Below, piece by piece: positions 14,908 to 21,379 of a stretch of DNA of 21,379 bases (within the stretch, counting starts at the first letter, position 1; each line of letters starts with the position of its first letter). Where the stretch lies: assembly GCA_963696585.1 (NCBI GenBank), contig CAVOKW010000017.1, positions 1-21,379 on the forward strand, read 5' to 3'. The stretch is from Parvibaculum sp963696585 (GTDB taxonomy: Bacteria; Pseudomonadota; Alphaproteobacteria; Parvibaculales; Parvibaculaceae). The notes under the pieces were generated by a model. That model did no database searches and was not told the origin of the DNA. It saw only the letters and a list, made by a program, of their open reading frames with translations. A program made the translations under genes and the position numbers.

Positions 14908-16305
14908 ATGAGCAATGATTATCTCGTCAAAGACATCAATCTGGCCGATTGGGGTCGCAAGGAAATCGACATCGCCGAAACCGAGATGCCGGGCCTCATG
15001 GCGACGCGCGAAGAGTTTGGCACAGCCAAGCCCTTGAAGGGCGCGCGCATTGCCGGCTCGCTGCACATGACCATTCAGACGGCTGTGCTCATCGAGACGC
15101 TGGCTGAACTTGGCGCCGATATCCGCTGGGCCTCGTGCAACATCTATTCAACCCAGGACCATGCAGCCGCTGCCATCGCCGCACGCGGTATTCCGGTTTT
15201 CGCCATCAAGGGTGAAACGCTTGAGGAATATTGGGAATATACTCACCGCATTTTTGAATGGGCCGATGGCGGCGCGCCGAACATGATCCTTGATGATGGC
15301 GGCGACGCAACGCTGCTCATTCATCTCGGCAAGCGCGCCGAAGAAGGCGATGTCGCCTTCCTCGAAACAGCGGGCAATGAGGAAGAAGAAGTTCTCTTCG
15401 CGGCAATCAAGCGTCGCCTGAAGCACAAGCCCGGTTTTTATTCGGCAATCGCCAAGTCCATCAAGGGCGTGACGGAAGAAACCACGACGGGCGTGCATCG
15501 TCTTTATGAAATGCAGAAAAAGGGCCAGCTTCTCTGGCCTGCAATCAACGTCAATGACAGTGTCACCAAGTCGAAGTTCGACAATCTCTATGGCTGCCGT
15601 GAATCGCTTGTCGATGGCATTCGTCGGGCGACCGATGTCATGATGTCGGGCAAGGTTGGCGTCGTTGCAGGCTTTGGCGACGTCGGCAAGGGTTCGGCCG
15701 CAAGCCTGCGTCAGGCGGGTTGCCGTGTGATCGTCACTGAAATTGATCCGATCTGCGCCCTTCAGGCCGCCATGGAAGGCTATGAAGTCACGACCATGGA
15801 AGAAGCCGCACCGCGTGGCGATATTTTCGTCACCACCACCGGCAATGTCGATGTCATCACCGTCGATCACATGCGCGCCATGAAGCATCGCGCCATCGTC
15901 TGCAACATTGGTCACTTCGACAGCGAAATCCAGATCAATGCCCTGCGCAACCTGAAGTGGCACAATGTGAAGCCGCAGGTCGACGAAATCGAGTTCTCAG
16001 ACGGCAAGCGCATCATCCTTCTCGCCGAAGGCCGCCTCGTCAATCTCGGCTGCGGCACCGGCCATCCGAGCTTCGTCATGTCAGCCTCTTTCACCAACCA
16101 AACCCTGGCCCAGATCGAGCTTTTCACAAAGCCCGGCCAGTACCCGATCGGCGTCTATACCCTGCCCAAGAAGCTCGACGAAAAGGTTGCCATGCTGCAT
16201 CTGGAAAAGATCGGCGTGAAACTGCAAAAGCTGACCGACAAGCAGGCTGCCTATATCGGCGTCACGCTGGAAGGCCCCTTCAAGCCGGAAACCTACCGTT
16301 ACTGA
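14908..16305 (+). CDS. ahcY: Adenosylhomocysteinase
   Basis: This cytosolic NAD-dependent enzyme splits S-adenosylhomocysteine into adenosine and homocysteine, relieving product inhibition of methyltransferases. The 465-residue length fits the bacterial form with the ~40-residue insertion (EWADGGAPNMILDDGGDATLL). Visible are the substrate segment SLHMTIQTAVLIETL, the conserved C-N-I-YSTQDHAAAAI, the Rossmann motif GFGDVGKG starting near 255, HFDSEI and the C-terminal NAD-contacting KPETYRY. An AAGGAG SD precedes the ATG by 9 nt, partly within a hairpin. A hairpin terminator follows, and next comes the divL-like gene. The ahcY sequence shows no damage. Confidence 0.96.
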   Translation: MSNDYLVKDINLADWGRKEIDIAETEMPGLMATREEFGTAKPLKGARIAGSLHMTIQTAVLIETLAELGADIRWASCNIYSTQDHAAAAIAARGIPVFAIKGETLEEYWEYTHRIFEWADGGAPNMILDDGGDATLLIHLGKRAEEGDVAFLETAGNEEEEVLFAAIKRRLKHKPGFYSAIAKSIKGVTEETTTGVHRLYEMQKKGQLLWPAINVNDSVTKSKFDNLYGCRESLVDGIRRATDVMMSGKVGVVAGFGDVGKGSAASLRQAGCRVIVTEIDPICALQAAMEGYEVTTMEEAAPRGDIFVTTTGNVDVITVDHMRAMKHRAIVCNIGHFDSEIQINALRNLKWHNVKPQVDEIEFSDGKRIILLAEGRLVNLGCGTGHPSFVMSASFTNQTLAQIELFTKPGQYPIGVYTLPKKLDEKVAMLHLEKIGVKLQKLTDKQAAYIGVTLEGPFKPETYRY

Positions 16306-16318
16306 TGGTATGCCCCTT

Positions 16319-16345
16319 GCCCGGACCGCGAATGGCGGTCCGGGC
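16319..16345 (+). terminator. Hairpin after ahcY
   Basis: An 11-bp perfect GC stem (16319-16329 GCCCGGACCGC, 16335-16345 GCGGTCCGGGC) with loop GAATG starts 14 bp after the ahcY stop. It lacks a T-run, so it may be an inefficient terminator, an mRNA 3'-end stabiliser or a Rho-assisted stop. A second, smaller hairpin (GGCAAA-CTGA-TTTGCC) lies near 16410-16430. Confidence 0.55.
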
Positions 16346-16515
16346 GGGTCTGGTCCCCTCAGTCAGGCGATTGCGGGTTTCGCGCCGCATTAACCGATGG
16401 TGTACTATCCTGCGGGCAAACTGATTTGCCTGTTCGGGGATGTTGCCTTTGGGCCACCCCTGCGCCGATGCGTGCGGGCTGACAGCGCGCATGAGACGCA
16501 AAAGGGGACTGCTGG

Positions 16516-19092
16516 ATGCAGCTGAAGCATCACATGGCGAAACGGGGAACATCGCGCAAATTGACTGGCGCGATGGGTCTTGCATTGCCTCTGCTCCCGG
16601 CGGCGGCGCAAGCTGGCGAGATTCCCGGCAGCGTTGTCGATCTTCTGATGGCGCTTGGCATGCCCGGTGCCGCCGCCGCCAATAATGACGTTCTGACGAT
16701 TGTCGGCATTTCGGCCGGCATCGCGCTTGTCAGCCTGCTCACCGCCTTTTCCGGGTTCCGCGCCGCCCGCTATGGACGCCGCGTCGCGCTCGAACGCGAA
16801 GAAATCCTGACCAATCTTGAAGCCCGCCTCGATACGGCTGAATCAATACTCGCCGCCGAACCCGACGCCGTCTTCATCTGGACACCTGAATCGCTGCGCG
16901 CCGCACCGGGCACCTTTCAATCCCGCCCGCGCATTGTCGGTTCCACGGCAACGCTGGTGGATCCGGCCTCGGGTGATCTCGATTTTGCCTATCTGCTCTC
17001 ACGCCTCGAACCTGAAAATGCGGGCAGTCTCAACACGGCTGTTCAGCGCTTGCGCACACGTGGCGCCCGTTTCTCACTGCATGTGCAATCCATGGATGGC
17101 CGCACCTTCGAGGCCGAGGGCCGACCGGCCGGAGCGCTCGCCGTTTTGTGGCTGCGTGATGTGACGGGTGAGCGCGCAGAAGTATCACGCCTGAAGGACA
17201 AATTGCGTCAGGCGGAAGCGGCGCGCGAGCGTTTTGAAGAACATGTCATGACGGCGCCCTTTCCGGCCTGGCGCCGCAATGAACAGGGCAAGCTGATCTG
17301 GGTCAACAAGGCCTATGCAGAAGCGGTTGAAGCCGCGTCCCCTGAAGCAGCCGTCGCAGCAGGGCTCGAAATGCTCGGCGAGGACACGCTCGCAACCTTG
17401 CGCCGTGCGCTTTACGACAAGCCGCGCGCCAGCGAACGCAGCCACGCCATCATGGCAGGCGAACGACGCGCCATTGAAGTGTCGGAGCAGCGTCTCTCAA
17501 ATGGTTTTGCAGGCATCGCAGTCGATGTCTCGGCGCTCGACAATGCTGAAATGGAATTGCGCCGCCACATTGAAAGTCATGCGGCAACCTTGGACCGCGT
17601 GACCGCAGCCGTTGCCATTTGTGGACCAGACAAGCGCCTTGCCTTTCGCAACCGCGCCTTTGAAACGCTTTGGGGTCTGGAGCCGTCATGGCTTGATACC
17701 GGCCCGGCAGATGGCGAAATCCTTGACGAATTGCGCGCCCGCCGCCGCCTGCCGGAACAGTCCAATTTCCAGGCGTGGAAACAGACGCGCATGGAAATTT
17801 ACACGTCGACTGAACCGGTCGAGGAATATTGGTATTTGCCGGACGGCCGCACCGTAAAACTGCTGGCACAGGCGCATCCCTTTGGCGGCGTCATCTATCT
17901 CTATGAGAATGTCACCGAGCAGTTGAAGCTCGAAAGCTCCTACAATCAGCTTGAACGCGTTCAGCGTGAAACCATCGATCACCTATATGAAGGCGTTGCC
18001 GTGTTTGGGTCGGATGGCCGCCTCAAACTCTATAACCCTGCCTATGCGCGAATTTGGGCGCTAGGCGATGCACAGCTGGCCGATGCGCCGCATATCAACG
18101 ATGTCATTGCCGCCTGTCGCGGCCTATATGCCGATGAAAGCGAGTGGGAAGCACTCAAGGGCCGCATTGTCGCGGCAACGGGCGTCCGCCAGCAGCAGAC
18201 CGGTCGCCTGACACGGCCGGATGAATCCGTCATTGATTATGCCATTGTTCCGCTGCCCGATGGCGCCACGCTCCTGACTTACGTTGATGTAACCGACACG
18301 ACACGCATGGAGCTTGCCCTGCGGGATCGCAATGACGCGCTCGAAACGGCTGACAGGCTCAAATCCGAATTTATCGGGCATGTTTCCTATCAGCTGCGCA
18401 CACCGCTCACCAACATCATCGGCTTTGGCGAAATTCTCGAAGCGGAAATGTTTGGCGAGCTGAATGCGCGTCAGCATGAATACATGCTCGGCATTCTGGA
18501 ATCATCCGAAACGCTGCTTGATGTCGTGAACGACATTCTTGATCTGGCCGTGATCGAAGCAGGCGCCATGACGCTTGATCTTTCCGACGTCGAGATCTCG
18601 GAAGTCCTTTATGCGGCGGAAGAATTTGCGCAGCGCCCGGCGCAGAAAAATCGCGTTGTGCTGAAAGTCGATTGCCCGCCCGGCATCGGCACATTGCGGG
18701 CTGATGAAAAGCGTATCAAGCAGATCATGATCAATCTCTTGTCGAACTCGCTTGCCTTCACCAGTCCCGGCGACACCATCACCATCGGCGCAACACGCCA
18801 TGGCCACTCGGTTGAGCTTTATGTGGCGGATACGGGCGATGGTATCAAACCGGAATATCAGGCAACCGTCTTTGACAGGTTCGAAGCCCGCGCCTCGGGC
18901 GAGGGTCGGCGTGGAGCTGGCCTCGGCCTCTCGCTCGTGCGTTCATTTGTTGAACTGCATGGCGGCTGGATCACGCTTGAGTCAACACCTGATGTCGGCA
19001 CGCGCGTGACGTGTCATTTGCCGGTTCGCGCCGCGCCGCCGATTGCCAGACCGGAAGCCATGCCGGTTTCTCCAAGCCTTGTCGGCGAATGA
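16516..19092 (+). CDS. divL: DivL-like PAS sensor pseudokinase (Tyr replaces the phospho-His)
   Basis: The 858-residue protein has a signal-like hydrophobic N-terminus (15-34) and a membrane segment at about 59-80. A short charged helix and three PAS-like regions follow, starting near 243, 354 and 485. HisKA is at about 610-680 and HATPase at about 720-840. The H-box reads HVSYQLRTPLTNIIGF. Tyr625 occupies the position of the phospho-accepting His in the usual SHELRTPL, while H622 lies three residues too early. This substitution is the hallmark of DivL, which controls the CckA-CtrA cell-cycle phosphorelay by protein contact. The ATP-site boxes look intact (N box at about 735, DTGDGI at about 770, GAGLGLSL at about 799). 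The start is ATG 16516 with AGGGGA upstream. The name rests on H-box and architecture; another HWE-free PAS kinase is possible. Confidence 0.75.
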   Translation: MQLKHHMAKRGTSRKLTGAMGLALPLLPAAAQAGEIPGSVVDLLMALGMPGAAAANNDVLTIVGISAGIALVSLLTAFSGFRAARYGRRVALEREEILTNLEARLDTAESILAAEPDAVFIWTPESLRAAPGTFQSRPRIVGSTATLVDPASGDLDFAYLLSRLEPENAGSLNTAVQRLRTRGARFSLHVQSMDGRTFEAEGRPAGALAVLWLRDVTGERAEVSRLKDKLRQAEAARERFEEHVMTAPFPAWRRNEQGKLIWVNKAYAEAVEAASPEAAVAAGLEMLGEDTLATLRRALYDKPRASERSHAIMAGERRAIEVSEQRLSNGFAGIAVDVSALDNAEMELRRHIESHAATLDRVTAAVAICGPDKRLAFRNRAFETLWGLEPSWLDTGPADGEILDELRARRRLPEQSNFQAWKQTRMEIYTSTEPVEEYWYLPDGRTVKLLAQAHPFGGVIYLYENVTEQLKLESSYNQLERVQRETIDHLYEGVAVFGSDGRLKLYNPAYARIWALGDAQLADAPHINDVIAACRGLYADESEWEALKGRIVAATGVRQQQTGRLTRPDESVIDYAIVPLPDGATLLTYVDVTDTTRMELALRDRNDALETADRLKSEFIGHVSYQLRTPLTNIIGFGEILEAEMFGELNARQHEYMLGILESSETLLDVVNDILDLAVIEAGAMTLDLSDVEISEVLYAAEEFAQRPAQKNRVVLKVDCPPGIGTLRADEKRIKQIMINLLSNSLAFTSPGDTITIGATRHGHSVELYVADTGDGIKPEYQATVFDRFEARASGEGRRGAGLGLSLVRSFVELHGGWITLESTPDVGTRVTCHLPVRAAPPIARPEAMPVSPSLVGE

Positions 19093-19216
19093 GGCCGATC
19101 TGCCGATAACGCGCAGCCTTTATATGATCCTCCTAGCCAAGAGATGACCGAAATGGTAAAAGCGGTCAGTTGGACGCCGAAAGGCGCGGAACCATGCCAA
19201 TTTTCGGGAGGATTTC

Positions 19217-19681
19217 ATGGCCATCACCCTCAAAGTGAACGGCACCACACAGTCGCTTGATGTGGAGCCGGAGATGCCCCTGCTTTGGGCCTTGCGCGAT
19301 GAGCTGGGTCTCACCGGGACAAAGTTTGGTTGCGGCGTGGCCGCCTGCGGCGCCTGCACGGTACATGTGAATGGCTTGGCCGTGCGATCCTGCGTCACCC
19401 CGCTCGCCGCTGTAGATGGTGCACAGATTACGACGATTGAAGGTCTTGCCGCCGCCTCCGGGGCCGCTGAGGGCCTATCGGCCCTTCAGGCCGAATGGAT
19501 CACCCAACAAGTGCCGCAATGTGGTTATTGCCAGTCTGGCATGCTGATGGCGGTCTCGGCATTGCTCAAGGAAAACCCCAAGCCAGGTGATGCCGACATT
19601 GATGCCGCCATCACCAATATCTGCCGTTGTGGCACCTATCCGCGCATCCGTGCGGCGATCCACGCCGTCACCACAGCCTGA
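19217..19681 (+). CDS. (2Fe-2S) subunit of a molybdenum hydroxylase, IorA-like
   Basis: The 154-residue protein is the small iron-sulfur subunit of the xanthine-oxidase family. The plant-type ferredoxin cluster is bound by C39, C44, C47 and C59 (GCGVAACGACTVHVNG). The second, helical-domain cluster is bound by C102, C105, C136 and C138 (QCGYCQSG, CRCGTYPRI). It passes electrons from the molybdopterin subunit encoded just downstream. An excellent SD (GGGAGG) lies 6 nt before the ATG. The 12-bp gap to the next gene shows an operon. No FAD subunit gene lies between them, matching the two-subunit isoquinoline 1-oxidoreductase/aldehyde dehydrogenase layout that uses a cytochrome acceptor. Confidence 0.9.
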   Translation: MAITLKVNGTTQSLDVEPEMPLLWALRDELGLTGTKFGCGVAACGACTVHVNGLAVRSCVTPLAAVDGAQITTIEGLAAASGAAEGLSALQAEWITQQVPQCGYCQSGMLMAVSALLKENPKPGDADIDAAITNICRCGTYPRIRAAIHAVTTA

Positions 19682-19693
19682 GGGAGTAAAACA

Positions 19694-20821
19694 ATGGCAT
19701 TCGAAATCAAAAAGCCGACACGCCGTCAGTTCCTCATTGCCGGCGGTGTCGTCGGAGGCGGCCTGGTTCTGGGTTATGCAACACTCGGCGGCAGCAAGCA
19801 GGGCAAGGTGCAGCAAGCGCTCGCGACAGGCGAGGGCGAGGTGACGCTTGGCACCTGGCTCAAGCTCTCGCCCGACAATGTGCTGACTGTCTATGTCCCT
19901 CACTCGGAAATGGGACAAGGCGTCCATACATCGCTGCCCATGATGGCGGCTGACGAAATGGATGCCGACTGGTCGCTGGTGCGCATGGAACAGGCACCGG
20001 CTCAGCAAATCTTCAAGAATGATGCGCTGGCGGAAGGCTTCCTCGGCAATGAAATGGGCTTCCCGAATCTTTTCCCCGGCCTCTTGCCGCTGGTTGGGCG
20101 AACGGCCGCCGATTTCATGCATATGCAAATCACGGGTGGTTCGTCATCGGTGCGCTATACCGGTCAGCTCGGCATGCGTGTCGCAGGCGCCGCTGCGCGC
20201 GACATGCTGGTGCGTGCAGCCGCAAAAAGCTGGAATGTGCCCGCCAGTGAGGTTGTTGCCGAAAATAGCATGCTGATACATGCGGCGAGCGGCAAATCTT
20301 CGACCTTTGGCGCTATGGCTGCCTTGGCGGCGCTTGAAAGCGCGCCATCCTCGCCAACACTCAAGTCAAAAGCTGACCATAAGATCGTTGGTCAGCCCAT
20401 CCAGCGCTTTGACATTCCCTCAAAAGTCGATGGCACAGCGCAGTTCGGCATCGATGCCCGCCTGCCGGGCATGCTTTATGCTGCTGTCGCCCCTTGCCCC
20501 GTCTTTGGCGGTGACGTGACAAGTTTTGATGGCACAGCGGCGCTCGCGCGCCGTGGCGTCAAAAAGGTCATCCAGCTCCCGGGGGCCGTCGCCGTCGTGG
20601 CAGACAGTTTCTGGCGCGCCAAGGAAGCCCTGTCTGACGTAAAAATTGCTTATGACTTCAAGGGCAATGAAGCGGTCACCTCCGCCACCATCTATGCACA
20701 ATATGATAAGGCGCTTGCAGATGATGAGGGATCAAAAGACGTCGAAAAGGGTGATGCCGACGACGCAACGGCATCAGGCATGCAGGGGCATGTACGTATT
20801 GCTTTCGGCGACCGTCGCTGA
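19694..20821 (+). CDS. Molybdopterin-binding large subunit, IorB-like, truncated
   Basis: This is the catalytic subunit of the IorAB-type molybdenum hydroxylase; the substrate (N-heterocycle or aldehyde) is unknown. A Tat signal is visible (TRRQFLIAGGVVGGG, R10-R11), so the heterodimer should be exported folded to the periplasm. The conserved HSEMGQGVHTSLPMMAADEMD, GGSSSVRYTGQLGMR and KVDGTAQFGIDARLPGM segments follow. The SD is GGGAG. Full-length relatives have about 720-750 residues, and only the first ~360 are present. The family resemblance stops after GDADDATASG near 20780, and the remaining residues to the stop at 20821 are probably read from foreign DNA. The gene is cut by the contig junction, not by a natural mutation. 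Confidence 0.85.
   Translation: MAFEIKKPTRRQFLIAGGVVGGGLVLGYATLGGSKQGKVQQALATGEGEVTLGTWLKLSPDNVLTVYVPHSEMGQGVHTSLPMMAADEMDADWSLVRMEQAPAQQIFKNDALAEGFLGNEMGFPNLFPGLLPLVGRTAADFMHMQITGGSSSVRYTGQLGMRVAGAAARDMLVRAAAKSWNVPASEVVAENSMLIHAASGKSSTFGAMAALAALESAPSSPTLKSKADHKIVGQPIQRFDIPSKVDGTAQFGIDARLPGMLYAAVAPCPVFGGDVTSFDGTAALARRGVKKVIQLPGAVAVVADSFWRAKEALSDVKIAYDFKGNEAVTSATIYAQYDKALADDEGSKDVEKGDADDATASGMQGHVRIAFGDRR
20777..20812. other. Chimeric junction (alphaproteobacterial / actinobacterial)
   Basis: To the left, the IorB-like reading frame is coherent up to about 20780. To the right, the minus strand reads GlnE from about 20812 onwards (ending KWSATVAES in protein terms). The 30 or so bases between fit neither protein well, so the exact breakpoint cannot be fixed. 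No insertion sequence, integrase or target-site duplication is visible. Confidence 0.75.
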
Positions 20822-21379
20822 CCACTTCATCGCGACGGCTTCATCGACTCCTTCAGAAGGCTCACAGACGAACATCACATCGGCGTCCGACCCGTAGCCG
20901 AGCTCGCCGCCGCCGAGGCGGCCCATCCCGATCACCGCAATACGCGCAGGCGGACCACCAGCGGGAGTCATGTCGCGGATCACCACCTCGAGGGCGGCCT
21001 GCAGCACCGCCACCCAGATCGAGGTCGAGCCCGGCACACATCGGTCACCTCGAGCATGCCCAGCAGGTCTGCGGAGGCGATGCGGGCCAGTTCATGACGG
21101 CGCAACGTCCGTGCCGCGGCGATCGCCCGCGCCGGGTCCTGATGCCGACCCGCCGCCGCGACCAGCGCGCGCCCCACCGTATCCGGGTCCGCCTCAAGCA
21201 ATTTGGGGCCGCTGGGGCCGTCGGCGTACAGCTGGATCACTTCGGGTGCCCGCATCAGCAGATCCGGCACGTAGGCCGAGGTGCCAAGAACCCGCGTCAG
21301 CCGTTTGGCGACCGATTCTCGTCACGCCAGGTCGGCAGATACCACGCAGATCCCGAGCCCCTCGCTGAGCCGCCGGTGT
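20812..21379 (-). pseudogene. glnE: Actinobacterial glnE fragment with frameshifts
   Basis: Minus-strand segments match bifunctional glutamine synthetase adenylyltransferase/deadenylase in the style of Mycobacterium. They read, in order, RLSEGLGICVVSADL, TWRDENRS, VLGTSAYVPDLLMRAPEV, RTLRRHELARIASADLLGML, SIWVAVLQAALEVVIRD and VIGMGRLGGGELGYGSDAD. The last contains the nucleotidyltransferase GxGxxG / DxD-type motif. The segments sit in different frames, with breaks near 21326-21333, 21309-21312 and 21026-21033. The fragment is open at both ends. Denser GC and third-position GC separate it from the rest of the window. Clustered single-base slips at a contig end suggest sequencing or assembly error, not a decayed gene. 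Confidence 0.8.

Noticed and set aside
19093..19216. Promoter at TTTATATGAT before the iron-sulfur subunit gene
   Set aside because: A -10-like TATATG exists at 19121, but no -35 stands at 16-18 bp.
20777..21379. Horizontal transfer of glnE into the alphaproteobacterium
   Set aside because: The fragment is internal, frameshifted, opposite in strand, at the contig end, and without mobile-element hallmarks; an assembly chimera explains it better.

Overview
The window looks like one metagenome-style contig from an alphaproteobacterium, most likely of the order Hyphomicrobiales (Rhizobiales). The evidence is a divergent pckA / chvI-chvG pair, followed by hprK, a mannose-family EIIA, HPr and ahcY, a DivL-like pseudokinase after ahcY, GC-rich codon use, and the TTGA-loop palindromic repeats typical of these genomes. 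I cannot name a genus.

Layout. Positions 1-480 are non-coding and packed with palindromic repeats. An outer-membrane OprP-type porin follows (485-1858, minus) with a candidate Pho box upstream. Next is a tRNA-Arg(CCG) gene (2368-2444, minus) whose 3' flank carries three tandem copies of a 56-67 bp unit, each repeating the tRNA 3' end. A PAS_5-type protein and an ABC-2 type ATPase converge at 3154-3157. DNA polymerase I (polA) and a multi-spanning membrane protein of unknown function run rightwards to 8329. pckA (minus, 8587-10200) diverges from the rightward block chvI, chvG, hprK, EIIA, HPr, ahcY, divL-like. After that come a two-subunit molybdenum hydroxylase of the isoquinoline 1-oxidoreductase/aldehyde dehydrogenase type (19217 to about 20800) and a foreign tail.

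How the genes fit together. ChvG/ChvI is an envelope and acid-stress two-component system. HprK, EIIA and HPr form a regulatory phosphotransferase branch with no sugar permease in view. PckA is the gluconeogenic enzyme these regulators often affect. AhcY recycles S-adenosylhomocysteine after methylation. The DivL-like protein has Tyr where a kinase has its phospho-accepting His, and would feed the CckA-CtrA cell-cycle pathway. This is a conserved alphaproteobacterial core neighbourhood, not a new island.

The last ~570 bases do not belong to this organism. They encode, on the minus strand, an internal piece of an actinobacterial (Mycobacterium-like) GlnE with several reading-frame breaks, and they cut the molybdenum hydroxylase large subunit mid-gene. 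I read this as a chimeric, low-quality contig end.

I found no CRISPR array, insertion sequence, phage gene or clearly new defence or biosynthetic system. The observations most worth following are the tRNA-Arg 3'-end tandem repeats and their competing hairpin, the His-to-Tyr DivL-like protein, the Pho-box candidate, the large hairpin between pckA and chvI, and the chimeric junction.
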